Shown: positions 25,687 to 33,123 of the stretch, piece after piece
How positions within the stretch are numbered: position 1 is the stretch's first letter
How the letters are laid out: every line of letters starts with the position of its first letter
Source: Sulfurimonas sp.
GTDB taxonomy: Bacteria > Campylobacterota > Campylobacteria > Campylobacterales > Sulfurimonadaceae
NCBI RefSeq assembly: GCF_023229105.1
Contig: NZ_JALNZY010000013.1
Span: 1-39,152, forward strand
Reading direction: 5' to 3'
DNA length: 39,152 nucleotides
The notes under the pieces: generated by a model
The model's database searches: none
The model's input: only the letters and a program-made list of their open reading frames with translations
What the model was told of the DNA's origin: nothing
Translations under genes and position numbers: made by a program

Positions 25687-26181
25687 TTATTGCATCAGCG
25701 AAATTGCGCTGTTTGCCATGTTTTTAGAACTCTCAAAAGCGGCGACATTCGCCTGATAACTTCTTGTTGCTTCTACTAAATCGGCCATTTCGATGACAGG
25801 ATTAATATTTGGATAGGCAACATAACCGTTTGCATCTGCATCTGGATGTGCCGGGTCAAATTTTAGTTTTGGTTCTCTATCATCTCGTGAGATTTTATCA
25901 ACTATAACGCTCATTATAGCAGGATTGACCTTTTTGCCAAATTCGCCCTCATTTAATGGGTCTTGATACTTTGCACTATCCGTTATTTTATCTATCGCCT
26001 GATTAAACTGCTCATTAAAGTTAATAGCCTTGAAAACTACCTCTTTTCTTCTGTAAGGTCCACCTTCCTCGGTTCTTGTTGTTTGGGCATTTGCTATATT
26101 TTGAGAGATGGTATTTACACGAACACGCTGAGCAGAAAGCCCATAACCACTGATATCAAAACTATTTAAAAAATTTGACAT
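25687..26181 (-). CDS. flgC: flagellar basal-body rod protein FlgC
   Basis: FlgC is a proximal rod subunit exported by the flagellar type III system. The 164 residues start with the rod-protein motif FDISGYGLSAQRVRVNTISQ and N-I-A-N-A-Q-T, and end with the conserved heptad-repeat helix (MADLVEATRSYQANVAAFES). AAGGAG precedes the ATG by six bases. It begins ten bases after flgB. Confidence 0.97.
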   Translation of the reverse strand: MSNFLNSFDISGYGLSAQRVRVNTISQNIANAQTTRTEEGGPYRRKEVVFKAINFNEQFNQAIDKITDSAKYQDPLNEGEFGKKVNPAIMSVIVDKISRDDREPKLKFDPAHPDADANGYVAYPNINPVIEMADLVEATRSYQANVAAFESSKNMANSAISLMQ

Positions 26182-26191
26182 AACCCGCTCC

Positions 26192-26623
26192 TTAACTTAC
26201 TTTTGAAGATGAATCTATAACACTTTTATAAATGTCGGAGTTTTTCTTCATCGCACCGACTAGTGCATTAAACATGATGGAGTTTTTACTCATCTCTGTA
26301 GTTTCTACATCCAAATCTACGCTATTGCCGTCATTTCTAGCCATGTGTCCATCTCTAAAAAATGTTTTTGCTCTATAGGAGCTTTTCTCCTCAGCCAAAG
26401 GCAGATGAGCCTCATCCGTCTGAGCCATTTGAAGTTTTGGAGTGCCTTGGTTTAAAACTTTTGCTCTCTCATGGGCTAGCGCATCTTCAAATCGTACATC
26501 TCTCGGTCTATAGTAAGGAGTGTCGGCATTTGCAATGTTTGAGGATATCATATCTTGACGAATAGCTCTATAATCAAGTGCTTTTGCAGCTAATGCATGT
26601 GAAGCAGAATACTCTATGCTCAT
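26192..26623 (-). CDS. flgB: flagellar basal-body rod protein FlgB
   Basis: FlgB is the most proximal rod subunit. The chosen ATG has AAGGAG five bases upstream and gives 143 residues starting MSIEYSASHALAAKALDYRA; an in-frame start 63 bases earlier would run through the sigma54 promoter. The rod signature RQDMISSNIANADTPYYRPRDV is present and is the main evidence. The C-terminal half contains NSVDLDVETTEMSKNSIMFNA. It is the first gene of the operon. Confidence 0.96.
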   Translation of the reverse strand: MSIEYSASHALAAKALDYRAIRQDMISSNIANADTPYYRPRDVRFEDALAHERAKVLNQGTPKLQMAQTDEAHLPLAEEKSSYRAKTFFRDGHMARNDGNSVDLDVETTEMSKNSIMFNALVGAMKKNSDIYKSVIDSSSKVS

Positions 26624-26652
26624 GGGAACTCCTTTATAACTTTCATAACTAT

Positions 26653-26669
26653 AAGCAAATAAAGTTCCA
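26653..26669 (-). promoter_or_regulatory. sigma54 (RpoN) promoter of flgB
   Basis: On the minus strand the sequence reads TGGAAC-TTTAT-TTGCT, with GG and GC at the -24 and -12 positions and ten bases between. This matches the RpoN consensus (TGGCAC-N5-TTGCW) with one change and matches the Campylobacter form with GGAA. The start point would be near 26643, about 20 bases before the flgB ATG. Confidence 0.8.
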
Positions 26670-26692
26670 ATCTTTTTATTAAGCAACGATTA

Positions 26693-26708
26693 ATCTAATA
26701 TATTAGAT
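26693..26708. repeat. 16-bp perfect palindrome between flgB and the pilin-like gene
   Basis: ATCTAATATATTAGAT is identical to its reverse complement. It lies 24 bases upstream of the sigma54 promoter core on one side and 55 bases before the pilin-like ATG on the other. It could be an operator for either gene. Confidence 0.5.
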
Positions 26709-26763
26709 AATGTTTTTCAAGGTTGCAAGAGTAACCCAGATTTTATTTATGCAAGGAGTTCTT

Positions 26764-27147
26764 ATGAAAAGAGCTGGTTTTACAATGATTGAGTTGATAT
26801 TTGTTATCGTTATTTTAGGTATTTTAGCAGCGGTTGCACTGCCGAGGTTTATAGGTGTTTCTGCACAAGCAGAGGCAGGTAATTGTAAATCTGCAGTAGG
26901 AACATTAAACAGAACAATTGGTCCTGTGCTTTGGTCAAAGTCTTTAACTGATGGTAAAATTGGTAAGATTGATGAAAATGATACTAAAGCTATTACAAGT
27001 TTACATATGCCTGATTATAATATTACTAAATGTGGTGTTATTCCTCATGCTGAGGGAAATGGAACAGTTGGTACATATGGAAAAGTAGAAATGGTTAATG
27101 ATGGAAATGCTACAACTACTCCAAGATGGAAGTTTCACGCAAAATAA
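26764..27147 (+). CDS. type II/IV pilin-like protein (pseudopilin)
   Basis: The 127-residue product begins MKRAG followed by FTMIELIFVIVILGILAAVA, a perfect class III signal with the prepilin peptidase cut after Gly5, N-methylated Phe and Glu at position 5 of the mature protein. The mature part is short, with two cysteines (GNCKSAV and TKCGVI) that may form a disulfide. AAGGAG five bases before the ATG decides the start over an upstream in-frame ATG. It may belong to a type II secretion or DNA-uptake pseudopilus; no assembly genes lie beside it. Confidence 0.9.
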   Translation: MKRAGFTMIELIFVIVILGILAAVALPRFIGVSAQAEAGNCKSAVGTLNRTIGPVLWSKSLTDGKIGKIDENDTKAITSLHMPDYNITKCGVIPHAEGNGTVGTYGKVEMVNDGNATTTPRWKFHAK

Positions 27148-27161
27148 TTTTTTTCGTTTTC

Positions 27162-27189
27162 TCGTTCCCAAGCTCTTGCTTAGGAACGA
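27162..27189. repeat. CGTTCC-hairpin repeat between the pilin-like genes
   Basis: TCGTTCC (27162-27168) pairs with GGAACGA (27183-27189), and inside it AAGC pairs with GCTT around TCTT. The form closely recalls the small interspersed palindromes of the CGTTCCCAAGC...GCTTGGGAACG type that I know from many bacterial genomes. No T-run follows, so it is not an ordinary terminator. Confidence 0.5.
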
Positions 27190-27254
27190 ATATATAAAGT
27201 AGTTGTTTTAAAGTTATTTTAGTATAGTTTTAAAATAGTTACTCAAGGTTTTTT

Positions 27255-27698
27255 ATGAAACAGTCTCGCGCTTTTACCATGATTGAACTTATTTTCGTTA
27301 TCGTTATTTTAGGGATTTTAGCTGCCATTGCTCTGCCTAAGTTTGCTAGCACAAGGGAGATGGCGGAGATAGCAAAGGGGCGCGGGGATGTTGCTATGAT
27401 AAGAGCTGCAATCGCAAACGAGAGACAGACTCAGGTTATCAAAGGAATTTATACCTACATCTCAAAACTCTCTCCCTTAACGACTTCTACAACTCTTTTT
27501 ACAGGCGATGGTGCAGGCAGAGTTCTCCTTTCGTATGGTATAAAAGCTGGAACAGACTCCGGCGATTGGGCTATTGTAAACAATACTACATATAGATTCA
27601 AAGTCGGCTCAACAGATACTACTTTTACATATGAAGATACAAATGGAACATTTACATGTGTGGCTGATGCCGGCAACTGTAACGAACTATCTGACTAA
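27255..27698 (+). CDS. type II/IV pilin-like protein (pseudopilin), second copy
   Basis: The 147-residue protein starts MKQSRA followed by FTMIELIFVIVILGILAAIA, so it is a second prepilin. The residue before the cut is Ala instead of the usual Gly, a variant that prepilin peptidases can accept. After the helix a globular C-terminal domain ends with a probable disulfide loop (FTCVADAGNCNELSD). The helix is almost identical to that of its neighbour, but the rest is unrelated in sequence. The ribosome binding site is weak (CAAGG). priA follows 23 bases later, so they may share a transcript. Confidence 0.88.
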   Translation: MKQSRAFTMIELIFVIVILGILAAIALPKFASTREMAEIAKGRGDVAMIRAAIANERQTQVIKGIYTYISKLSPLTTSTTLFTGDGAGRVLLSYGIKAGTDSGDWAIVNNTTYRFKVGSTDTTFTYEDTNGTFTCVADAGNCNELSD

Positions 27699-27721
27699 AA
27701 ATAATACAGCAGCTGAAAATT

Positions 27722-29617
27722 TTGCACTACTACAATATAGCACTTATTAACTCCCCTCTAGAGCCATTTACATACCAAAGTCTTGATATTATTGAGATTG
27801 GTACAAGAGTAAAAGTAGTAGTGAAAAATAGAGAGTTGGATGGTGTTTTAGTCACTGCTTGCGAAAAACCAGATTTTAAAACTAGTGAAATTTTAGAAGC
27901 TTATAACTATACATATTCGCAAAAACAGCTCGCTCTTGCAAAGTTTATCTCATCTTACTACATCTGTTCACTTGGGGAAGCTCTTGGTATTATGGTGGGT
28001 TATGAGAGTGTTTGTCATTCCAAGCTTGACTTGGAATCTCATGAGATCCTGAATCAAGTTCAGGATGACGACTGCTGTCATTCCAAGCTTGACTTGGAAT
28101 CTAGTATAAAACTCTCACTTAAGCAGCAAGAGGCTTTGATATTTCTAAAAAAGCATAAAGTTTCTCTCCTTTTTGGAGATACTGGAAGTGGTAAAACAGA
28201 GATTTATATGCGTTATTTTGAGGAGATGATGCAAGAAAAAAAGCGTTCTATATTTTTGATGCCAGAAATCTCGCTTACTCCTCAAATGAGCCAGAGACTA
28301 CATAAACATTTTGGCGACGCAGTTGTCATGTGGCACTCCAAGCTTACTCCAAAACAGAAAAAAGAGGCACTTGCAAAGATTTATGATGGCAGGGCGCAGA
28401 TTATTGCAGGTCCTCGTTCAGCTCTGTTTTTGCCTATAAAAGAGTTAGGTCTGATAGTTGTGGATGAGGAGCATGACGATAGTTATAAATCATCTTCAAG
28501 ACCACGCTACAACGCCAGAGACATAGCTATCTATATGGGAAAACTTTATGATATACCGGTTGTTTTAGGTAGTGCGACTCCAAGTTTAAGCACTTATGTT
28601 AAATTTCCACACACAAGAGTCAGAGGCGGACACTTTAGCTCAAAAAAAGAGTTTGCTTATGAGCGCTCCTCTGAAAAGCTCTCAAGTGTAATACTTGCTA
28701 ATTTAAAGGAGGTGCTAGATGCAAAGGAGCAAGCGATTATTTTTCTTCCCACAAGAGCAAATTTCAAGTATCTTCTTTGCGCTGATTGCGGATATACATA
28801 CAAGTGTGTTTTTTGTAGTGTCGGCATGAGCATTCATCAAAAAACACACTCCCTAAATTGCCACTACTGCAATTTTACTCAAGCGATTCCACAAAAGTGC
28901 TCAGAGTGTAACAGCCCGAATCTTATAAGCACAAGACTCGGAACGGCTGAGGTCGTAAAAGAGATAAAAAGAGAGTTTAGCGAGGCAGAAATTGAGCAGT
29001 TTGACAGAGACGTTATTACAACCTCAAATAAGCTAAAAAAGGCGCTTAAGAGATTTAACGACAAGGAGATAGATATACTTGTGGGAACTCAGATGATAAG
29101 CAAAGGGCATGACTATCATGGAGTCTCCTTAGCTGTGATTTTAGGGCTTGACAATATGCTTAACATGAGTGACTACAGAGCCAGAGAAAAGGCGCTCTCT
29201 ACGCTTATTCAAGTAGCAGGAAGAAGCGGGCGAAAAGAGAGTGCTAAGGTTTTAGTCCAAAGTTTCAACGAAGATTTTTTTAGCGCTTATGTAGGTAAAT
29301 ATGAGGATTTTTTAGAGGATGAGAAGGAGTATAGAAAAGAGCTCTATCCGCCCTATAAAAAACTCTGCCGCATCCTCTTTTCACACAAAAACGGCATAAA
29401 AGCTGCAGATGCTATGAATGAGATGCTCTCATGTCTGCGTAACTTTTCAAATATTGAGATAGTTGGATTTGGAAAGTGCGGGATTGAGAGGGTTGCTGAC
29501 AAGTATAGATTTGAGATAATGTTGCGCTCTGATAAAAGCACGGACCTTATAAAAGCCATAGCAGCGTGCAAAGTTACACTCGCCGAGGTAGATATGGACC
29601 CTATAGATTTTTCGTAA
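27722..29617 (+). CDS. priA: primosomal protein N' (replication restart helicase PriA)
   Basis: PriA recognises stalled forks and reloads DnaB. The 631-residue protein has an N-terminal DNA-binding part (1-97), Walker A GDTGSGKTE (152-160), DEEH (248-251), and the zinc region with CADCGYTYKCVFC and CHYC...CSECNSP. Helicase motifs V-VI follow (VGTQMISKGHDYHGV, QVAGRSGR). Residues 98-127 are encoded by an inserted palindromic repeat, with CHSKLDLES appearing twice; this lies in the linker before the helicase core, so the enzyme is probably still active. The start is TTG with no clear ribosome binding site, chosen because MHYYNIALINSPLEPFTYQS matches the family's start. Overlaps the next gene's end by 17 bases. 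Confidence 0.94.
   Translation: MHYYNIALINSPLEPFTYQSLDIIEIGTRVKVVVKNRELDGVLVTACEKPDFKTSEILEAYNYTYSQKQLALAKFISSYYICSLGEALGIMVGYESVCHSKLDLESHEILNQVQDDDCCHSKLDLESSIKLSLKQQEALIFLKKHKVSLLFGDTGSGKTEIYMRYFEEMMQEKKRSIFLMPEISLTPQMSQRLHKHFGDAVVMWHSKLTPKQKKEALAKIYDGRAQIIAGPRSALFLPIKELGLIVVDEEHDDSYKSSSRPRYNARDIAIYMGKLYDIPVVLGSATPSLSTYVKFPHTRVRGGHFSSKKEFAYERSSEKLSSVILANLKEVLDAKEQAIIFLPTRANFKYLLCADCGYTYKCVFCSVGMSIHQKTHSLNCHYCNFTQAIPQKCSECNSPNLISTRLGTAEVVKEIKREFSEAEIEQFDRDVITTSNKLKKALKRFNDKEIDILVGTQMISKGHDYHGVSLAVILGLDNMLNMSDYRAREKALSTLIQVAGRSGRKESAKVLVQSFNEDFFSAYVGKYEDFLEDEKEYRKELYPPYKKLCRILFSHKNGIKAADAMNEMLSCLRNFSNIEIVGFGKCGIERVADKYRFEIMLRSDKSTDLIKAIAACKVTLAEVDMDPIDFS
28013..28102. repeat. palindromic repeat element inserted in frame into priA
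   Basis: A 27-base sequence beginning TGTCATTCCAAGC occurs at 28013-28039 and, without a change, at 28076-28102. Each copy forms a hairpin (ATTCCAAG/CTTGGAAT). Positions 28014-28069 form an imperfect 56-bp palindrome with GTCAT/ATGAC ends, a perfect 12-bp centre (ATCTCATGAGAT), and a second inner hairpin (ATCCTGAA/TTCAGGAT). The second 27-mer is thus an extra half-element. The copies are 63 bases apart, a multiple of three, so both encode CHSKLDLES. Confidence 0.9.
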
Positions 29618-30821
29618 AGTTTGGATTTAGTTTATCTTGAGTGCAAACCTTTTTGTTATTAAAATAGCAAACAGGCTCAGAATCATTAAGTTTTGCATAT
29701 CTTGTATCATTTGCTATATGTAAGTTTATGCTCTCATCATAGTTCGATTTTAGCTTTAAAAATGCTATTTTATCTTTTGCGGTTAATTTTTTTGTAGCTA
29801 TTTGAACGACTCTAAGTGGGTCGATTACTTGATTATTTTTATAGAGTCCAAAATGAAGATGCGGACCTGTAGAGAGACCGGTGCTTCCCACATAACCTAT
29901 AATCTGCCCTTTTTTTACGTAAGAGCCTTGCTTTACACCTTTTCTAAAAGAGCTTTGATGTGCATAGAGAGTTAAATAGCCGTCATTATGTTGCACTTTA
30001 ATCAGTTTGCCATAACCCCTCGTTTGCCCTATAAAAACAACTCTTCCACTACCCGCCGCTGTTATGGGAGTGCCACGAGCAGCAGCATAATCAACACCTA
30101 GATGTGCGCGGTATTTTTTTAAAATAGGGTGATATCTTCTTTTTGTAAAACGTGAAGATATTCTTGCTCCTCTTACCGGAGTTCCAAGTAAAAAACCCTC
30201 TACCTCACTTGCGTCTTCATTATAAAATCTGCCGTCATCATTGAGATAGATATAGCGTTTTTTACCTCTCATCTCTATCATGGCAGCTTTTAGTGTGGGC
30301 ATTGAAAAGGGTTTGCCTAGACGATATTTTTGTTCATATATCATTGCTAGCTTATCGCCTTTTCTTAAATCGCTTTTGAAATTAAGTGAGTGCTTAAAGC
30401 TTGAGACAAAAATAGTTGCGAGTTTTGTAGAGCCTGTCTCCCTTATGATGTCAAGGTATGGGGAGTGGTCTATCTCAAGCGTAAAAGCTTCAACTCTTGT
30501 TTCGCTTATGATAGGCAGCGTCTCAAAAAAGTAATCTTCCTTGTTTTTGTAGATATGTATTTGCAACTCATCGTTGAGCGGTATAAAAATCTGAGAAATT
30601 ACTCCATCTTTTGTTCTAGAGATTTGATAGTGAACGCCCGAATAGATCTCCTCGCTAAGCTGTTGTTCATCTTCATCAAGATTGTAATATAGCGGTTTTA
30701 GTGGAAGATTGTTTTTTTCTAAGAACATAAGATAGGTTTCGCCGTTGCCCCAGCGAAATGTTTCAACTTGCGTAGCAAAAAGGGACGTTGTAAATAAAAG
30801 AATAAGTAAATATCGTATCAT
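29601..30821 (-). CDS. M23 peptidoglycan endopeptidase, Csd3/Pgp-like
   Basis: The protein trims or opens peptidoglycan crosslinks in the periplasm. From the chosen ATG it has 406 residues with a signal peptide (MIRYLLILLFTTSLFA), a long N-terminal regulatory part, and a LytM/M23 domain. The zinc ligands are visible in HLGVDY (His240, Asp244) and GPHLHFG (His323), with YAH and LHF as catalytic histidines. Length and plan match the Helicobacter Csd3/HdpA cell-shape endopeptidase. In-frame ATGs 12 and 18 bases upstream are possible; none has a good ribosome binding site. The last 17 bases overlap priA. Confidence 0.88.
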   Translation of the reverse strand: MIRYLLILLFTTSLFATQVETFRWGNGETYLMFLEKNNLPLKPLYYNLDEDEQQLSEEIYSGVHYQISRTKDGVISQIFIPLNDELQIHIYKNKEDYFFETLPIISETRVEAFTLEIDHSPYLDIIRETGSTKLATIFVSSFKHSLNFKSDLRKGDKLAMIYEQKYRLGKPFSMPTLKAAMIEMRGKKRYIYLNDDGRFYNEDASEVEGFLLGTPVRGARISSRFTKRRYHPILKKYRAHLGVDYAAARGTPITAAGSGRVVFIGQTRGYGKLIKVQHNDGYLTLYAHQSSFRKGVKQGSYVKKGQIIGYVGSTGLSTGPHLHFGLYKNNQVIDPLRVVQIATKKLTAKDKIAFLKLKSNYDESINLHIANDTRYAKLNDSEPVCYFNNKKVCTQDKLNPNFTKNL

Positions 30822-30900
30822 ATAATTAACCATAAACATAAAATTTTGAAAATAATTTTAAAACTCTAACAAAATTTGCCTTAGTGGGAGATTTGTTTGC

Positions 30901-30906
30901 TATAAT
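30901..30906 (+). promoter_or_regulatory. promoter of the PGBA_N-like gene, -10 box
   Basis: TGCTATAAT is an extended -10 box preceded by TTTGTT. The start point would be near 30913. The short leader can form ACTAC/GTAGT around the bases before the ATG, and no Shine-Dalgarno is visible. Confidence 0.6.
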
Positions 30907-30935
30907 CGCACTACATTATTTACAAAGTAGTTTAA

Positions 30936-31769
30936 ATGAAGTATCTGTTTTTGTTTGTTATTTTAGCTTTAGAGCTTTTTGGAGTTGTCGTAAAATCTCC
31001 TGTTGTGTCGATAGATGAAGGCGCAAAGGAAGTTACGATTGAGATAGAAAAAATTGACGTTGGAGTGAGCGGTTTTATAGTGCATAATATTGATGATATG
31101 CACACGGTTATTTTAAAAAATGCCATTGTTAAGAGTTTTGATGCACAGAGTAAAACAGCAAAAATAGCCCTAAGTGAATTTAATGCACTAAGTAATAGCG
31201 CTCTACCGATGAGTAGATGGAGTGTTGAAGTAGGCGACATGGCTGTTTTGGCTTTTGGATACAGCAGAGGTCTTATGATTGCTCCAAATGAGGAGATATA
31301 CCATAGAGTTACTAAGAGTTCTAAACTTCAGTGGATACATCCCGATATTTTTGCAACTATCCTCTCCTTTAACGGGCATCCGACACCTCTTAGAAGCGAT
31401 TTTACAGAGATGAGTTCTAGCACGTCTGTGGGTTTGGTTTTTATCTACTTAGATGAGAGAGTGTATACGATTGATGCCAAAAGCTTTAAAATCTTAGCGA
31501 TAACAGATGCAAAACTTGAACAAAAAGAGGTAAATCTGCCTTTTTACACAAGAGTACCTGAAATTGATGCTGCTTGGTGGGGAGAGGGAAGTAGCAAGCT
31601 CAAAGAGTATGAGCCGCACTACTATAAACTAATTATACATGCTAACCTAGACAACAAAGAGCTTTATGAGATAGTAAAAAGCGGCGGTAAAAAATTTGAA
31701 GGGCTGCTTGAAGAATTTGATTTTAAAGGAAAAAAAGATGATAGAAAAAAAACATTTGGACTATTTTAG
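30936..31769 (+). CDS. plasminogen-binding-protein N-terminal-domain protein (PGBA_N type)
   Basis: The 277-residue product has a short signal peptide (MKYLFLFVILALELFG) and then a domain resembling the N-terminal part of Helicobacter PgbA/PgbB. The landmarks are VSGFIVHNIDDMHTVILKNA, GLMIAPNEEIYHRV, WIHPDIFATILSFNGHPTP and a VYTIDAKSFKIL segment. The Lys-rich C-terminal part that binds plasminogen in Helicobacter is missing, so in a free-living organism the role must be something else, unknown but envelope-located. Its end overlaps glcD by 32 bases in another frame, so the two are co-translated. Confidence 0.8.
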   Translation: MKYLFLFVILALELFGVVVKSPVVSIDEGAKEVTIEIEKIDVGVSGFIVHNIDDMHTVILKNAIVKSFDAQSKTAKIALSEFNALSNSALPMSRWSVEVGDMAVLAFGYSRGLMIAPNEEIYHRVTKSSKLQWIHPDIFATILSFNGHPTPLRSDFTEMSSSTSVGLVFIYLDERVYTIDAKSFKILAITDAKLEQKEVNLPFYTRVPEIDAAWWGEGSSKLKEYEPHYYKLIIHANLDNKELYEIVKSGGKKFEGLLEEFDFKGKKDDRKKTFGLF

Positions 31770-33123
31770 TCAAGTTGTCGGTAATGAAAATATCTATAGC
31801 GATAAAGCACATCTCATCGCCTACTCTTATGATGCGACGCGAGAGCATTTTGAGCCTGATGCTGTTATTTTTCCAAGAAACGAAGATGATATAAGCAAGA
31901 TTTTAAAATACTGCAACGAGCATAAAATAGTTATAGTTCCCCGCGGTGCAGGAAGCGGTTTTACAGGTGGAGCGCTTCCTAGCAGCGGGGGAATTGTTTT
32001 GGCGTTTGAGAAACATATGAACAAAATCTTAGAGATAGATATGAAAAATATGGTTGCAGTTGTTCAGCCGGGTGTTATAAACATGGATTTGCAGCGCGCT
32101 GTTGAAGAGGTTGGACTCTTTTATCCGCCTGATCCTGCAAGTCAAGAGTATTCAAGTATAGGTGGCAATGTAAGCGAAAATGCTGGCGGAATGAGAGCTG
32201 CAAAATATGGAATTACAAAAGATTATGTAATGGCTACTCGCGCTGTTTTGCCAAACGGCGACATTATTAAAGCGGGTAAAAAAACCATAAAAGATGTAGC
32301 GGGTTATAATATCAGCGGCATTTTAATAGCATCTGAGGGAACACTAGCGGTGCTTAGTGAAATAACGCTAAGACTTATACCAAAACCAAAAATGACAAAA
32401 ACAGCAATGGGAGTCTTTAGTAGTGTAGGTGATGCGATGAATGCAGTCTATAAAACAATGGCAAGCGGTATAACTCCTGTTGCTATGGAATTTTTGGATA
32501 ACTTGACTATCCGTGCGGTTGAGCAGACTTTTAATAAAGGACTTCCTGTTGATGCAGGTGCGCTTTTAGTAACTGACGTTGATGGAAACTTAGAGGAGGA
32601 TCTTGATTTTCAGCTTGCACAAATCGAGAAGGTCTTTAAAGAGAATGGATGTTATGAGTTTAAGATTGCAAAAGATAAAAAAGAGGCAGCTGATCTTTGG
32701 TTTGCAAGACGTAATGCTTCGCCGGCACTTAGCATTTATGGAAGTAAAAAATTAAATGAAGATGTGACGGTTCCACGCTCAGCTCTGCCTGAACTTTTAG
32801 AGAGGTTTTATGCCATTGCGAAGAAATATAACGTCAAGATACCATGTTTTGGACATACAGGAGACGGAAATGTTCATACAAATGTCATGGTTGATGGCAA
32901 AGACCCCGAGCAGGTAAAAATCGCTTATCAGGCTATAGAAGAGGTGTTTCAGGCAACTATAGACCTTGGAGGAACGCTTAGCGGAGAGCATGGCATAGGA
33001 CTTGCAAAAGCACCTTATATGACCATGGCATTTACTCCTGAGGAGATGGCACTTTTTAAGTCGATAAAGATGGCATTTGATCCAAATAATATTTTAAATC
33101 CGGCAAAGATGGGATTAAAATGA
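31738..33123 (+). CDS. glcD: FAD-linked oxidase, GlcD type (glycolate/D-lactate dehydrogenase)
   Basis: The enzyme oxidises a 2-hydroxy acid such as glycolate or D-lactate with FAD. I choose the ATG with AAAGGA nine bases upstream, giving 461 residues; an earlier in-frame start adds a tail from the overlapping gene's frame. The FAD-binding PCMH domain shows PRGAGSGFTGGALPSSGG (68 onward) and SSIGGNVSENAGG. The C-terminal domain has CFGHTGDGNVHTN and GGTLSGEHGIGLAK. glcE and glcF are not adjacent, so the substrate is uncertain. It overlaps the next gene's end by nine bases. Confidence 0.88.
   Translation: MIEKKHLDYFSQVVGNENIYSDKAHLIAYSYDATREHFEPDAVIFPRNEDDISKILKYCNEHKIVIVPRGAGSGFTGGALPSSGGIVLAFEKHMNKILEIDMKNMVAVVQPGVINMDLQRAVEEVGLFYPPDPASQEYSSIGGNVSENAGGMRAAKYGITKDYVMATRAVLPNGDIIKAGKKTIKDVAGYNISGILIASEGTLAVLSEITLRLIPKPKMTKTAMGVFSSVGDAMNAVYKTMASGITPVAMEFLDNLTIRAVEQTFNKGLPVDAGALLVTDVDGNLEEDLDFQLAQIEKVFKENGCYEFKIAKDKKEAADLWFARRNASPALSIYGSKKLNEDVTVPRSALPELLERFYAIAKKYNVKIPCFGHTGDGNVHTNVMVDGKDPEQVKIAYQAIEEVFQATIDLGGTLSGEHGIGLAKAPYMTMAFTPEEMALFKSIKMAFDPNNILNPAKMGLK

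Noticed and set aside
26710..26763. Longer start for the first pilin-like gene
   Set aside because: It would place 18 residues before the MKRAG leader, contrary to the short leader needed by prepilin peptidase; AAGGAG supports the later ATG.
28013..28102. Frameshift or broken priA
   Set aside because: The frame stays open through the insert and all helicase motifs on either side are intact, so the gene is not treated as a pseudogene.
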